A program made the position numbers and the translations under genes. From Rarobacter incanus (GTDB lineage: Bacteria > Actinomycetota > Actinomycetes > Actinomycetales > Cellulomonadaceae): a stretch of DNA of 64,000 nt. Below the pieces are notes generated by a model, which was not told where the DNA came from, made no database searches, and saw only the letters and a program-made list of their open reading frames with translations. Within the stretch, counting starts at the first letter, position 1. Every line of letters starts with the position of its first letter. The stretch is from positions 2,356,001 through 2,420,000 of the forward strand of contig NZ_VFNV01000001.1 of assembly GCF_006715765.1 (NCBI RefSeq), given 5' to 3'. Positions 25,622-35,540 of the stretch are shown in pieces.

Positions 25622-28075
25622 GTGACTAAGGCGGCAATAATGCAATCAGCCTCCCCTCGTCGACGACCGCTACGCAGCAAGGCCGTCGCCTTCCTACTCC
25701 CGCTGACGCTGGCAGCTTCGCTATCGCTTGCTGCCGCACCTGCGCAGGCTGTGGAACCCGTGGCGGGTCCCCAAACTGCTGGGGACGCGCTGTTCCCGAA
25801 CGTGGGCAACGGCGGATACGACGTTAAGCACTACGACATCTCGCTGGCGTGGACGCCCGGAACAGTCGTTAGCCCCACCCTGAGCGATGCGACGATCGAA
25901 GCGACTACGACTATCAAGGCCACGGCGGAATACCCGCTCAGCAGCTTCTCGCTCGATTTCGAAGGCCTGGAGATCGACTCGATCACCGTTGACGGAAATC
26001 CGGCCACCTGGGTGCGTGATATTGATGCCGAGCAGATCAAGTACAAATTGGTCGTGACACCTTCTAGCCCCGTTTCGGGTGACTTCACCACGGTCGTCAA
26101 GTATCACGGTGCGCCTAGCATCCACACTGACGCAGACGACAGCTGGGAAGGTTGGGTTCCGACAACGAATGGTTCCATCTTTATGGGCCAGCCCATCGGA
26201 TCCATGACCGGGTACCCGAACAACAACACGCCGAATGACAAGGCGACCTACACCGTCTCGCTGAACATTCCATCCTCCATCACCTCGAGCGCCGGAACGG
26301 GTAGTGCGGCTGCGATTAGCAACGGCGAACTGGTCAGCATCATCCCGACCGCCGATGGCACGCGCAAGACCTGGGTGTGGAACCAGACAAAGCCCATGGC
26401 GACAGAACTTGTGCTCATCTCCATTGGCAAGTACGACATGGTTAAGGACTTCGTCACATTGAGCGACGGGTCCAAGATTCCGGAGTATTCGTTCTACGAC
26501 TCCGACCTGAACACAACGAACAAAAACACTGCATTGACGGCTCGCGGCAAGTTGCAGACCATTATCCAGGGCCTTGAGTCGATCTACGGTCCCTACCCGG
26601 GCAAAAGCACCGGCATCGTCATTGACACCGTGCCTGGCGGAATTAACTATGCGCTAGAAACCCAGGATAGGTCGTTCTTCCCAAGTGCCAACAGCGCAAA
26701 TGGCAACACCTTGATCCATGAGCTAGCCCACCAGTGGTTCGGAGACAACGTCTCACCTAAGGACTGGAACGACATCTGGATTAACGAGGGTATGGCGACG
26801 TGGGGTCCCACCTACTACAACAATGCAATCGTCGGTACTAACCCCGCCGCAGTTGAAACCACCTATTTCAACACGTGGAACAACAGGGCGGCATCCAACG
26901 GAAGTTGGAACATCGCCCCCGCTGGGATGACGGACAGTGCAACCCTTTACGAATACCAGACCTACACGCGCGGTGCGCTGTTCTGGGAGGCGTTGCGCAC
27001 ACGAATCGGTGACGACGCGTTCTTTGAATTCGTCAAAGAATGGCAGTCTCGCTATGGCGGCCAAAGTGCCGGCCGCGTTGAGTTCCAGGAACTTGCAGAA
27101 GAAATATCGGGCCAAGACCTAGAGGATCTGTTCCAAGACTGGATCTACGAAGCCGGAAAACCTGCGTGGCCTGCGCGCGCAGAACTGTCGCTGGCAGCTA
27201 CTTCCGAGCCGGCAACGACCGAACCTAGCGGGACCGCTAGCTACACAATCACCGTGAAGAACACTGGCAAGGTCGAATTGGCGGGGGCCACAGTGTCGCT
27301 CGATTTGGCAGATGTACTGGACAACGCCACTTTGGCGGAAACCTTGCCGGACGGTCTAGAGGTTACTGGGGGCGTGGCGACTTGGACGGTTCCGACGGTC
27401 GCGGTTGATGGATCAGAATCGGTGACACTTGATGTCACGATTGCGCCGAACGCGGGCTGGTCAACTCTCAACGCCAGCGTTTCGACACAAACAACTGGTC
27501 TATGGTGCACCGAGGCCTGCTCTGCAGAGCTGACAGTCGCTGATGGGCCCGACGTGGAATCTGCTACTCCGACCGTCTCCGGAAAGGCTGTCGTTGACGG
27601 CGCTGTTACGGCTAATGCAGGCTCCTGGCAGGCAGGTGCCGAGCTTGCATACCAGTGGTTCAGCAACGGTGCTCCTATCAAGGAAGCAACGTCGTCGGCG
27701 TACACGCCAACCGCAGCGGATCTGGGCAAGCACCTCAGTGTGGCTGTGACCGGTTCGCTGACTGGTTACGGTACGATGACCAAGACAAGCAGCCCAACTG
27801 CGAAGGTTGCTGCCGCTACGTTTGCCAAGGCGATCACGGTTAAGGTGACCGGCAAACTCAAAGCTGGCAAGAAACTCAAAGCAAAGGTCGCCGGGCGTGC
27901 GGCCCGAACCACCATCACCTACAAGTGGAAGGTCGGTAAGAAGACCGGCAAGAAGTCAACCTTCAAGGTCTCGAAGAAGTACGCGGGCAAGAAGGTTTCA
28001 CTCACGGTGAAGGTGTCCAAGCCTGGATACATCACTGTCACGAAGAAGGTGAAGACCAAGAAGATCAAGAAGTAG
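25622..28075 (+). CDS. Secreted M1-family metallopeptidase with lysine-rich tail
   Basis: An 817-residue exported zinc aminopeptidase-like enzyme. A signal peptide is followed by the M1 N-terminal beta domain and a GAMEN-like GGINYALET. The zinc site HELAHQWFGD (about residue 365) is followed 18 residues later by the third ligand Glu in WINEG. After the catalytic unit come a CARDB/DUF11-like beta repeat, an Ig-like repeat (AGSWQAGAELAYQWFSNG) and about 75 Lys-rich residues that may hold it on the wall by charge. No LPXTG is present. The start may be GTG 25622 or ATG 25640. The DNA is visibly less GC-rich than neighbouring core genes. A strong terminator follows. Confidence 0.9.
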   Translation: MTKAAIMQSASPRRRPLRSKAVAFLLPLTLAASLSLAAAPAQAVEPVAGPQTAGDALFPNVGNGGYDVKHYDISLAWTPGTVVSPTLSDATIEATTTIKATAEYPLSSFSLDFEGLEIDSITVDGNPATWVRDIDAEQIKYKLVVTPSSPVSGDFTTVVKYHGAPSIHTDADDSWEGWVPTTNGSIFMGQPIGSMTGYPNNNTPNDKATYTVSLNIPSSITSSAGTGSAAAISNGELVSIIPTADGTRKTWVWNQTKPMATELVLISIGKYDMVKDFVTLSDGSKIPEYSFYDSDLNTTNKNTALTARGKLQTIIQGLESIYGPYPGKSTGIVIDTVPGGINYALETQDRSFFPSANSANGNTLIHELAHQWFGDNVSPKDWNDIWINEGMATWGPTYYNNAIVGTNPAAVETTYFNTWNNRAASNGSWNIAPAGMTDSATLYEYQTYTRGALFWEALRTRIGDDAFFEFVKEWQSRYGGQSAGRVEFQELAEEISGQDLEDLFQDWIYEAGKPAWPARAELSLAATSEPATTEPSGTASYTITVKNTGKVELAGATVSLDLADVLDNATLAETLPDGLEVTGGVATWTVPTVAVDGSESVTLDVTIAPNAGWSTLNASVSTQTTGLWCTEACSAELTVADGPDVESATPTVSGKAVVDGAVTANAGSWQAGAELAYQWFSNGAPIKEATSSAYTPTAADLGKHLSVAVTGSLTGYGTMTKTSSPTAKVAAATFAKAITVKVTGKLKAGKKLKAKVAGRAARTTITYKWKVGKKTGKKSTFKVSKKYAGKKVSLTVKVSKPGYITVTKKVKTKKIKK

Positions 28076-28098
28076 TCGATCTGATCTTGCAGTACCGA

Positions 28099-28146
28099 GG
28101 CGGGGTGTCCCGCGCCCCAACAGGGCGCGGGACACCCCGCCTTTTT
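28099..28146 (+). terminator. Strong terminator of the M1 peptidase gene
   Basis: A perfect 19-bp stem (28099-28117 with 28123-28141), a five-base loop and five T. Confidence 0.93.
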
Positions 28147-28275
28147 CGGCGCCGCAAGACATGAAGGATGTACGACGGATTCTTCCCGGCTACGGTCGCC
28201 CGTCGCCGGTAGGGCAGTCACGATAGGCCCGCAACCCGGGCTATTCGGCTAGCTCGCGGCGAGCGGGTGTGCTAT

Positions 28276-28323
28276 TGACGGCGCTCACTGAAATTCCCCA
28301 CTTCTGCTCATCGAAATTCCCCA
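28276..28323. repeat. IS21 left terminal inverted repeat
   Basis: Starts TGACGGCGCTCA and ends GCTCATCGAAATTCCCCA. It also has an internal second copy of GAAATTCCCCA at 28289-28300, the multiple-site end typical of IS21. Confidence 0.8.
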
Positions 28324-28433
28324 CCCTGGGTCGCTCCGCCGCATGAGGCGGGCCCTCCCCGAGACTGGTGGTCTCTGACCACGCACCAGCCCGAGGAAGG
28401 CCCTACTACTCATGCCCCTCAGAGAGGAGCAGC

Positions 28434-29743
28434 GTGGACATCCACGCGCTGAAACGGCAGGGATTCACGATCAGCGAGATCGCCCGCCGCACCAACCATG
28501 ACCGCAAGACGATCCGCGCGTATCTGAACGGTGAACGCCAACCCGGGGTGCGTGAACGCTCCAACCGCGGACCCGTTCGACGCGTTCGTCGACTACGTCA
28601 CCGCACGGCTTATCGAGGACCCGCACCTGTGGGCGATGACCCTGCTCGACGAGCTGCGCCCCCTCGGCTATGTCGGGTCGTATCCGACGCTCACGCGACA
28701 GATCCGTGCGCGCGGGCTGCGGCCAGCATGTGTCGCGTGCGCGCACGTCACGAAACGCCCCAACGCGATCATCGCCCACCCGCCCGGTGAGGAGACCCAG
28801 TTCGACGGGTCGAGATGCCCGACCCGCCACAGCACTGGGGGTTCGGACGTAAAACCGCCTACGTCCTCGTCGGGTCGCTCGCACACTCCGGTGTCTGGCG
28901 TGGCGTGATCTCCCCGTCAATGGACACCCCACATCTGCTGGCCGCGATGACGACCTTGCTCGCCCTGCTCGGCGGGCTCACCAGGGTGTGGCGGTTCGAC
29001 CGGATGCGGACCGTTCTTGACCCCACCTCCGGGGACCTGACGGTAATGTTCGCCGCGTTCGCGAAGCATCACGGCGTGACCGCGGTCGTCTGCCGGCCCC
29101 GCTCAGGAAACCGGAAGGGCGTGGTCGAGAAGAGCAACCACGCCGCCGCGCAGCGCTGGTGGCGCACCCTTCCCGACGAGCTCACTTTAGAGCAGGCGCA
29201 GGCCAGCCTGAACACGTTCGCTGCGAGCCAAGATGCGCGCAGGCGGGAGGGAGAGCACGGGTCGACGACCGCGGCAGCGATGTACGCGGCCGAGCGGCTC
29301 AGGCCGCTACCTCAGACGGTGTTCCCCGTGATCGTGACCGAGGAGCGCACCGCGACCCGGCAAGCGCTGATCGACTGGCGCGGGAACCGCTACTCCGTTC
29401 CACCCGAACTCGCCACCACGAAAGTCACCGTGTCCTGGCGCCGCGGCGCCGACACCATCGATATCGCCACCGTCTCGGGCACGGTGATCGCACGCCACCA
29501 GGTCGCCGAGCCCGGGCTGGGCGTCACCGTCCGCGACACCGGGCATGTCACCGCACTCGAGAGGGTCGCGATGGCGTCCGCGCCGCCGGGGCGCCCGCAC
29601 CGCCGCAAGGAACGCATCCCGCCCGGGGGCCTGCCGCCCGGCACGCCGCCGCGATACTCACCGGGACCGCGGCGCCCTCCTCGACCGTGATCAGTTTGGC
29701 CGCCTACGAGCAGGCCGCGAAGAACAGGAACACCCTCCGATGA
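28434..29743 (+). pseudogene. istA: IS21 transposase istA, frameshifted
   Basis: A DDE transposase split over three frames. GTG 28434 with a GAGGAG ribosome site opens an HTH (GFTISEIARRTNHDRKTIRA). The frame shifts near 28560 into ADPFDAFVDYV, again near 28812 into PDPPQHWGFG (the catalytic-core region), and once more near 29600 to reach AAYEQAAKNRNTLR. Each segment aligns with an intact family member, so this is one gene with three small indels. Sequencing error at all three is less likely than decay. Confidence 0.85.
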
Positions 29744-30555
29744 CCACCACAAACACCCCGATGAAGACGGACGCGTCCGTCTATCAGCAGCTGCGCGGCC
29801 ACCTCGCCGAACTGAAACTCGCCGGCGCGGCCGACGCGCTCCCCGCAGTCCTCGACCAGGCACACGCCGAGGGATGGTCCCTCACCCACGCGCTCGAGCG
29901 GCTCCTGCAGATCGAGGTCACCGCGACCGAGGCCCGCCGCCTTACTGGCAGATTCCGGTTCGCGAACCTCCCCACCGGCGCCACCCTCGCCGATTTCGAT
30001 CACGACGCAGCCTCCGGCATCGACCGGTCACTGCTTGCAGAGCTCGGCACCTGCCGGTTCATCGATACCGCGACGAACGTGCTCCTGATCGGCCCACCCG
30101 ACGTCGGGAAGACCCACATCGCCACCGTCCTCGGGCACGCCGCCGTTACCGCCGGCTACCGGGTCTACTTCACCTCCGCCGCCGATCTTGCCGCCCGCTG
30201 CCACCGCGCCGCTCTCGAAGGCAAGTGGTCGACGATGATGCGGTTCTTCGCGGGGCCCACCCTCCTGATCATCGACGAGCTCGGCTATCTGCCCTTGCCC
30301 GGCGAAGCCGCCTCTGCTCTGTTCCAAGTCATCAACCAGCGCTATTTGAAGACCTCGATCGTGATCACTACGAACCGGCCCGTCGGCGCTTGGGGAGAGA
30401 TCCTTGGTGATACCACTGTCGCTGCCGCGATGCTTGACCGGCTCCTGCACCGATCCGTCGTCATCACTCTCGACGGCGCCTCGTACCGGCTCCGCCACCA
30501 TGCCACTGCCGCTGACGAACTCCGCCGGGTCACGACCGGCACGAACCTGCGCTAA
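29740..30555 (+). CDS. istB: IS21 helper ATPase IstB
   Basis: A 271-residue AAA+ protein that directs target choice for IstA. Walker A is GPPDVGKTH (Asp where Gly is usual, GPPGVGKTH), and Walker B is LLIIDELGYLPL. The ATG overlaps the istA stop. The frame is intact even though istA is not. Confidence 0.93.
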   Translation: MTTTNTPMKTDASVYQQLRGHLAELKLAGAADALPAVLDQAHAEGWSLTHALERLLQIEVTATEARRLTGRFRFANLPTGATLADFDHDAASGIDRSLLAELGTCRFIDTATNVLLIGPPDVGKTHIATVLGHAAVTAGYRVYFTSAADLAARCHRAALEGKWSTMMRFFAGPTLLIIDELGYLPLPGEAASALFQVINQRYLKTSIVITTNRPVGAWGEILGDTTVAAAMLDRLLHRSVVITLDGASYRLRHHATAADELRRVTTGTNLR

Positions 30556-30570
30556 CCTGACCATGCGACC

Positions 30571-30618
30571 TGGGGAATTTCGATGAGCAACTCTGAGGAA
30601 AATCGCTGAGCGCCGTCA
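30571..30618. repeat. IS21 right terminal inverted repeat
   Basis: Inverse of the left end: TGGGGAATTTCGATGAGC at 30571-30588 and TGAGCGCCGTCA at 30607-30618. Confidence 0.8.
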
Positions 30619-30729
30619 CATCCCAACGCTCCCAGCAGATCCCATCCACACGTTCTGACCTATAACCCGCCTTGGGGCTGGACGCACCGGCCTCGATGCC
30701 GCGCGGCATCTTTGCCGTCCGCGATGACC

Positions 30730-30809
30730 GAAACGTTTCACTATTCGAAACCTAGCGCTCCCGGGGTGGCATCGCAATAGACGTAAGGTAGTAAGCCCCG
30801 AAACGTTTC
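30730..30809. promoter_or_regulatory. Two LacI-type operator palindromes without an adjacent start
   Basis: GAAACGTTTC occurs at 30730-30739 and 30800-30809, the second inside the 12-bp palindrome CGAAACGTTTCG. This is the classic LacI/GalR-family operator shape. The neighbours are the end of an IS and the 3' end of a convergent gene, so the sites have no obvious target. The 312-bp gap from 30619 to 30930 holds nothing else except a terminator. Confidence 0.55.
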
Positions 30810-30864
30810 GCCGTTGGTGCTACTAGTGCTCGGAACGGGGAATGCAGCGGGCGGTGGCCGTGGC

Positions 30865-30910
30865 AAAAAAGGGTGGGCCCGGACGGAAAGAATCCCATCC
30901 AGGCCCACCC
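30865..30910 (-). terminator. Terminator of the large surface-protein gene
   Basis: On the minus strand, GGGTGGGCCTGG pairs with CCGGGCCCACCC (complement of 30899-30910 and 30871-30882), followed by six T. Confidence 0.85.
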
Positions 30911-30930
30911 CGGGTTGCATCGCCAGTCGG

Positions 30931-33102
30931 TTACCTGGTGATCTTCGCCTTCGCGGTCTTCGTCGCCTTGCTTACCTGAGCGCTGCCCTTGTAGGTCACG
31001 GTGACCTTCTTGCTTCCTTTGACCTTCTTCGGAAGCGTGATGGTGACCTTGCCTTTGGACTTGGCCGTGAGCTTGCCCTTCACTGTCTTCTTGCCGACCG
31101 TGATCGTGACGACACCGGTGACAGCCTTGATTCCCTTCGCCGTCACGGTGACGCGTGCCTTGCCCTTCTTAGCTTTCTTGGCGAGCGAGATCTGCGCGGT
31201 CGCCTTGGCGACCTTGCCCGTCGGGGCGGTCACAATCGACTTGGATGCGAAGCCCTCCAGCACCGGAGTGATCTTGAGTGAGATTGTCTTGCCGACGTCG
31301 GCTCCACTCACTGCATAGCTGGCCTTTGTCGCGCCCGGGATCGCAATTCCATTGCGGCGCCACTGGTAGGTGAATGACTTCGGGGAGGGGGCCCAGGAGC
31401 CGGTGTTCGCCGTCAGCGTCTTGCCCAGAGCTGCTGTGCCCGTGATCGAGGGAACCGTCAACGGGTACGGGCTGTCGCCCCGAGCGAATCGAGGCAGGTC
31501 ATCGCTGGCCAGTGAGACGCCATAGGTGGACAACTGGCCAGTAGCCGATGCGAACACGGTGAGTCTCACATCATCGTTCAGCGCTGCGGCGGGCACTACC
31601 GCGGAGGAAGTCGTGCTGATTAGTTTGGTTCCGTCCGACCAGAAGTACCGGTACGAGGTTGCGTTCTTGAGAGCCGTGGAAACGTCCTGGATCGACGCCT
31701 TAGCAGTGAGCGTCGCCCCCACTCGCGGCTGTCCGGAGATGGTCGAGCTGAGCGATCCTGCACTGAGTTCGGTCTTGAGCGCCTTGCCCGTAAGGCTCAC
31801 TGTCCCCGTGTTCGGAGCGGTGATTGGTGTTCCGAACGATTCGGCGCCGATCACCGTGCTGTTGGTGGTGCCCGAGGTTGCGGCGCGGACATAGTAGGTG
31901 CCCGAGCCGAGCCCGTTGATCACCGCGCTGGCCGACCCCGCGGAATTTGTGGTCACATTCGCGGAGTTCGATTCACCCGTAGCGAGGTTGAAGGCAAATA
32001 TGGCGGTGTTCTTGTTCACTCCGAACGCCGAGAGATTGACCTTGAGCGCGCCGTACTTCTGCGACGCGGTGATGTTTTTGGTCACGTCGACACCATTTGC
32101 GGCGATGGTGAACGTCTGCGCGTCGCTCGAGTAGTAGGACTTGGCGCTGCCGCCCAGCCAGGTCGGCTTGTACAGGTAATTCCAGTTTGCGTCGTAACTG
32201 TATAGGCGCAGGCTGTAGGTCCCGGGGCCAGCGTAGAAGGAATACGCCCCGTCGATGCCGACGTCGTAGGTCCGAACGTCGTCCCAATCGCCGTCCTCGT
32301 AGATGCGCACTAGTTGGACCTCTGCGTGTGCCGGGGCACCCTGGGTCCAGGAGGCGATTCCAGAGATTTTGGTCGATTTCAGCGACAGCGGGAAGTTCAC
32401 GGTCGCGGTCGCCTCGTTGCTAACAACGAAGGTACCCGTGGAACTGGTGCCCGCTGGTTGGTCCGCTGTTCCACCCAGATACTGCGTGAGCCACCCATCT
32501 GAATCCCCGGATTGGTATAAAAGCGTGTAACGGGCACCGAAGTCGGTGCGAACCCTTGCCCGGCCGTTCTCATCGGTGTTGGCGTAGCGGACGTATTCGA
32601 ATTCCTGGTACTCCGTATCCCAGCGGTAGACCTCGATGTAGGCGTCCTCGAGAGCGGGGGAGAGCGCGATAGTCGTCAGTTGCGAGGGTGCAACTCCGAT
32701 CGCGTAGTGGCTTCCGGGCGTGACGCTGATGTAGTCGCTACTCGACCAGGTGTCACCGTCGTAAGTGATGCTGTCCGAGTCGGGTAGGCGGAGCCAGAAG
32801 TGGCCGTAACTCGCGTCCCAATAGTCGTCGTCCGCGGTATCGATCGAGAACTCGCCGTCCTCATCCGTGTACGTGGTATAGCTCTACTCCCAGTCGTACG
32901 GCTCGTCGTCGTATCCGGCGTATAGCCGAACCTCGACTTCGGACGCGGGGGTCGCGGTGCCGTTGCTTGTCACTGTGCCTGTGACCGTTGTCGCCGAGGC
33001 TGCATTGGCGGGTGCTGCCGCGCCCAAGACGCCGAGGCTCGCGGCCAGGGCGGTGAAGATAGCGACGACTATCTTCGGGGCGCTTCGGGGGGTAGTGCGC
33101 AT
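30931..33102 (-). pseudogene. Large secreted Ig-like protein interrupted by one in-frame amber codon
   Basis: One 724-codon frame is open from ATG 33102 to 30931 except for a TAG at 32884-32886 (codon 73). I translated across it: DEPYDWE, stop, then SYTTYTDEDGEFSIDTA, with no other stop before the large downstream frame. A signal peptide (ALAASLGVLGAAAPANA) and AGGAGG precede. Several SdrD/carboxypeptidase-like beta domains follow, then an Ig-like repeat (TANTGSWAPSPKSFTYQW) and a Lys/Val-rich tail. The call as pseudogene assumes no readthrough. Adhesion or wall association is inferred. A sequencing error is the main alternative. Confidence 0.8.
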
Positions 33103-33302
33103 GGATCCTCCTGCAAGGATGGTTGTGATGTCGCAGCGTCAGCGGCTTCGAACATGGGGTTCGATACGCTACGTGCACAATGCTACCGATCCGCCTGCCA
33201 CCTGGCTAGTTGTGAAATGCAGAATCTCAATCGGTGGTGTGGAAGCCGGATGCGTCACAACGCGCGGGTGGGGGCGAGCCACCCGACCGGCGACAAGGGA
33301 TG

Positions 33303-35498
33303 CTATTTGACCGGCGGGAGCGCGGTCGCGCCCAGCACATCGAGCGTCCACGCCATCTCGAAGGCGACCTCGCGCCACTTCGCGTAGCGTCCCGAAACAC
33401 CCCCGTGCCCGGCTGACATTTCCGTTTTCAGCAGCACGTCGACCCCGGCCTCGCGCAGCCGCGCGGTCCACTTCGCGGGCTCCACAAAAAGCACCCGCGT
33501 GTCATTGAGCGAGGTCACCGCCAAGATACGCGGGTACCGCGCACCGTCGCGCACGTTTTCGTACGGGGTGTACGACCGCATGTATTGGTACACCTCCGGG
33601 TTGTGCAGGGGGTCGCCCCACTCGTCCCACTCGATGACGGTCAGGGGCAGCGCCGGGTCCAGGATCGATGTCAGGGCGTCCACGAACGGCACGTCCGCGA
33701 CGATTCCCGCAAACAATTCGGGTGCCAGGTTCGCCACGGCGCCCATCAGCAAGCCGCCGGCGGAACCGCCTTCGGCGACCATCTTTTCGGGGACGGTCCA
33801 GCCCGCATCGACCAAGTGCCGGGCGCACGACACGAAGTCGGTGAAGGAATTCTTCTTGTTCAGCATCCGACCCTGTTCGTACCAGGCGCGACCCATTTCC
33901 CCGCCGCCGCGCACGTGCGCGATAGCGAAGATTACGCCCCGGTCCAGGCTGGACAGCCGCGCCACCGAAACGCCGGGATCCATTGACGCCTCATACGCCC
34001 CGTACCCGTAGAGCCGCAAGGGCGAGGTCCGGGCGGGGACCGGCACCCCGTCGGGGCCGATGGAGACGTTCACGGCTGATCGCTTCCACACGATCGAGAT
34101 AGGCACCTCAGTGCCATCCTCCGCCCGCGCCCACAGCCGGGCCTGCCCGTAGTCGGCCGGGTCGTATCCGCCCAGGATCTCCTGCGTCTTGCGCACGTGG
34201 GGAGTCCCGGATGCGACATCCAGGTCGATGATCTGCGCCGGGGTGATAAACGATCCGAAACCGATCCGCAGAAGGGGCTGGTCGTATTCGGGGTTTGAAC
34301 CAATGCCGGTGGCGGACAACTCGTCCCCGAAACTAACGGGAATCAACGTCCACGGTTCGGGGTTGGGGGACAGTGCGGCGGCGGCATCCAAGATCGCGAT
34401 GCGGGGCAGTGCGCCCGACCGGTACGAGACGACCAGGTAGTCGCGGAAGATGTCCACCGCTTCGATACGTTCGCCGGTTGCGGGCGTGAGCACGCTGACC
34501 CCGCTCGCCAAGTCGATTGGTTCGCCGGTTGGCACGTCGGTGAGCACGATCTCGAAATCGGCAAAGCGCGCGTTGTGGGTGATTGCCAGCAACTCCGTGC
34601 CGTCCGGGCGCACTCCGTGCTCGATCGAATACTCCACGCCGTCGGCGCGCGGGCACACGACGATGGGATCGCAGGTGGGATCCGTTAGATCGATCAGCCG
34701 GGTTTCGGAGGTGATTTTCGACGAGGCCTCCACCACCAAGAAACGCTCAGTCCGTGTAAACCCGGTCCCCACCCAGAACCGTTCGTCTTGTTCGTGGTAG
34801 ACGACCTTGTCGGTTGATGGGTCCGTGCCAACCCTGTGGCGCCACACCGTGTCGGGGCGCCACGATTCATCGACCGTCGTGTAGAAAACGTAAGAGCCAT
34901 CGGGGGTGATGACGGCGTTGCCGCCGGTGTTCTCGATGACCTCGGGGAAGTGTTCGCCAGTGTTCAGGTCCTGGATTCGGACTGTGTACCGTTCGTCGCC
35001 GGTGGTGTCCGTGCCGTAGACCAAGAAGCGGCCGGTGGCGTCCAGGCTGAATGCGCCAATCGAGAAGAAATCGTGGCCCTGCGCGTGTTCGTTGGCGTCG
35101 AAGATGACCTGCTCGCCGTCCAGCGTGTTTCCGGGTTCGATGGTGGGGGGATTCCAATCGGTCGGGTCGGTGACAGGAACGCGGCACTGGGTGCCGTACT
35201 GCTTTCCTTCGGTGGTCCGCCCGAAGTACCACCACGGCCCGCTGCGAAGCGGCAACGACATGTCGGTTTCGCGGGTGCGTGACTTGATCTCGTTGAACAG
35301 GGTTTCGCGCAGCGGCGCCAGGTGGGCGGTGCGCGCGTCGGTCCAAGCGTTCTCCGCGTTCAGGTAGTCGATCGTCGCCGGGTCCTGCGCGTCGCGCAAC
35401 CATTCGTAGTTGTCCACGAACGAATCGCCGTGGAACGTGCGGGTGGTGGGGCGCTTGGCTGCTACTGGTGGGGCGGTGGGAACGTTGTCGTTTGTCAC
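33303..35498 (-). CDS. S9 prolyl oligopeptidase / oligopeptidase B
   Basis: A 731-residue cytosolic serine peptidase that cleaves short peptides. An N-terminal beta-propeller is followed by an alpha/beta hydrolase domain with the nucleophile in GGSAGG, the catalytic Asp in SLNDTRV and His in SAGHGG. Overall it resembles protease II (ptrB), which prefers basic residues. The GTG at 35498 is seven bases from TACGGT on the minus strand, a leaderless layout. It is divergent from the ATP-grasp gene. Confidence 0.92.
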   Translation of the reverse strand: MTNDNVPTAPPVAAKRPTTRTFHGDSFVDNYEWLRDAQDPATIDYLNAENAWTDARTAHLAPLRETLFNEIKSRTRETDMSLPLRSGPWWYFGRTTEGKQYGTQCRVPVTDPTDWNPPTIEPGNTLDGEQVIFDANEHAQGHDFFSIGAFSLDATGRFLVYGTDTTGDERYTVRIQDLNTGEHFPEVIENTGGNAVITPDGSYVFYTTVDESWRPDTVWRHRVGTDPSTDKVVYHEQDERFWVGTGFTRTERFLVVEASSKITSETRLIDLTDPTCDPIVVCPRADGVEYSIEHGVRPDGTELLAITHNARFADFEIVLTDVPTGEPIDLASGVSVLTPATGERIEAVDIFRDYLVVSYRSGALPRIAILDAAAALSPNPEPWTLIPVSFGDELSATGIGSNPEYDQPLLRIGFGSFITPAQIIDLDVASGTPHVRKTQEILGGYDPADYGQARLWARAEDGTEVPISIVWKRSAVNVSIGPDGVPVPARTSPLRLYGYGAYEASMDPGVSVARLSSLDRGVIFAIAHVRGGGEMGRAWYEQGRMLNKKNSFTDFVSCARHLVDAGWTVPEKMVAEGGSAGGLLMGAVANLAPELFAGIVADVPFVDALTSILDPALPLTVIEWDEWGDPLHNPEVYQYMRSYTPYENVRDGARYPRILAVTSLNDTRVLFVEPAKWTARLREAGVDVLLKTEMSAGHGGVSGRYAKWREVAFEMAWTLDVLGATALPPVK

Positions 35499-35505
35499 GT
35501 CACCA

Positions 35506-35534
35506 ACCGTACGACACTTGGGTGCACCTAAGAT
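35506..35534. promoter_or_regulatory. Divergent leaderless promoters
   Basis: TACGGT on the minus strand (35506-35511) serves the S9 peptidase and TAAGAT on the plus strand (35529-35534) the ATP-grasp gene, seven and six bases from their GTG starts. Confidence 0.5.
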
Positions 35535-35540
35535 AAAGGA

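Larger units (their letters stand above)
28276..30618. mobile_element. IS21-family insertion sequence with broken istA
   Basis: A 2343-bp element bounded by related inverted ends. Both ends start with TGACGGCGCTCA and carry GCTCATCGAAATTCCCCA inside. It holds istA and istB in the usual order with ATGA overlap. istA has three frameshifts, so the element is probably unable to move on its own. I see no matching target duplication in the flanks (GTGCTAT on the left, CATCCCA on the right). Confidence 0.88.
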
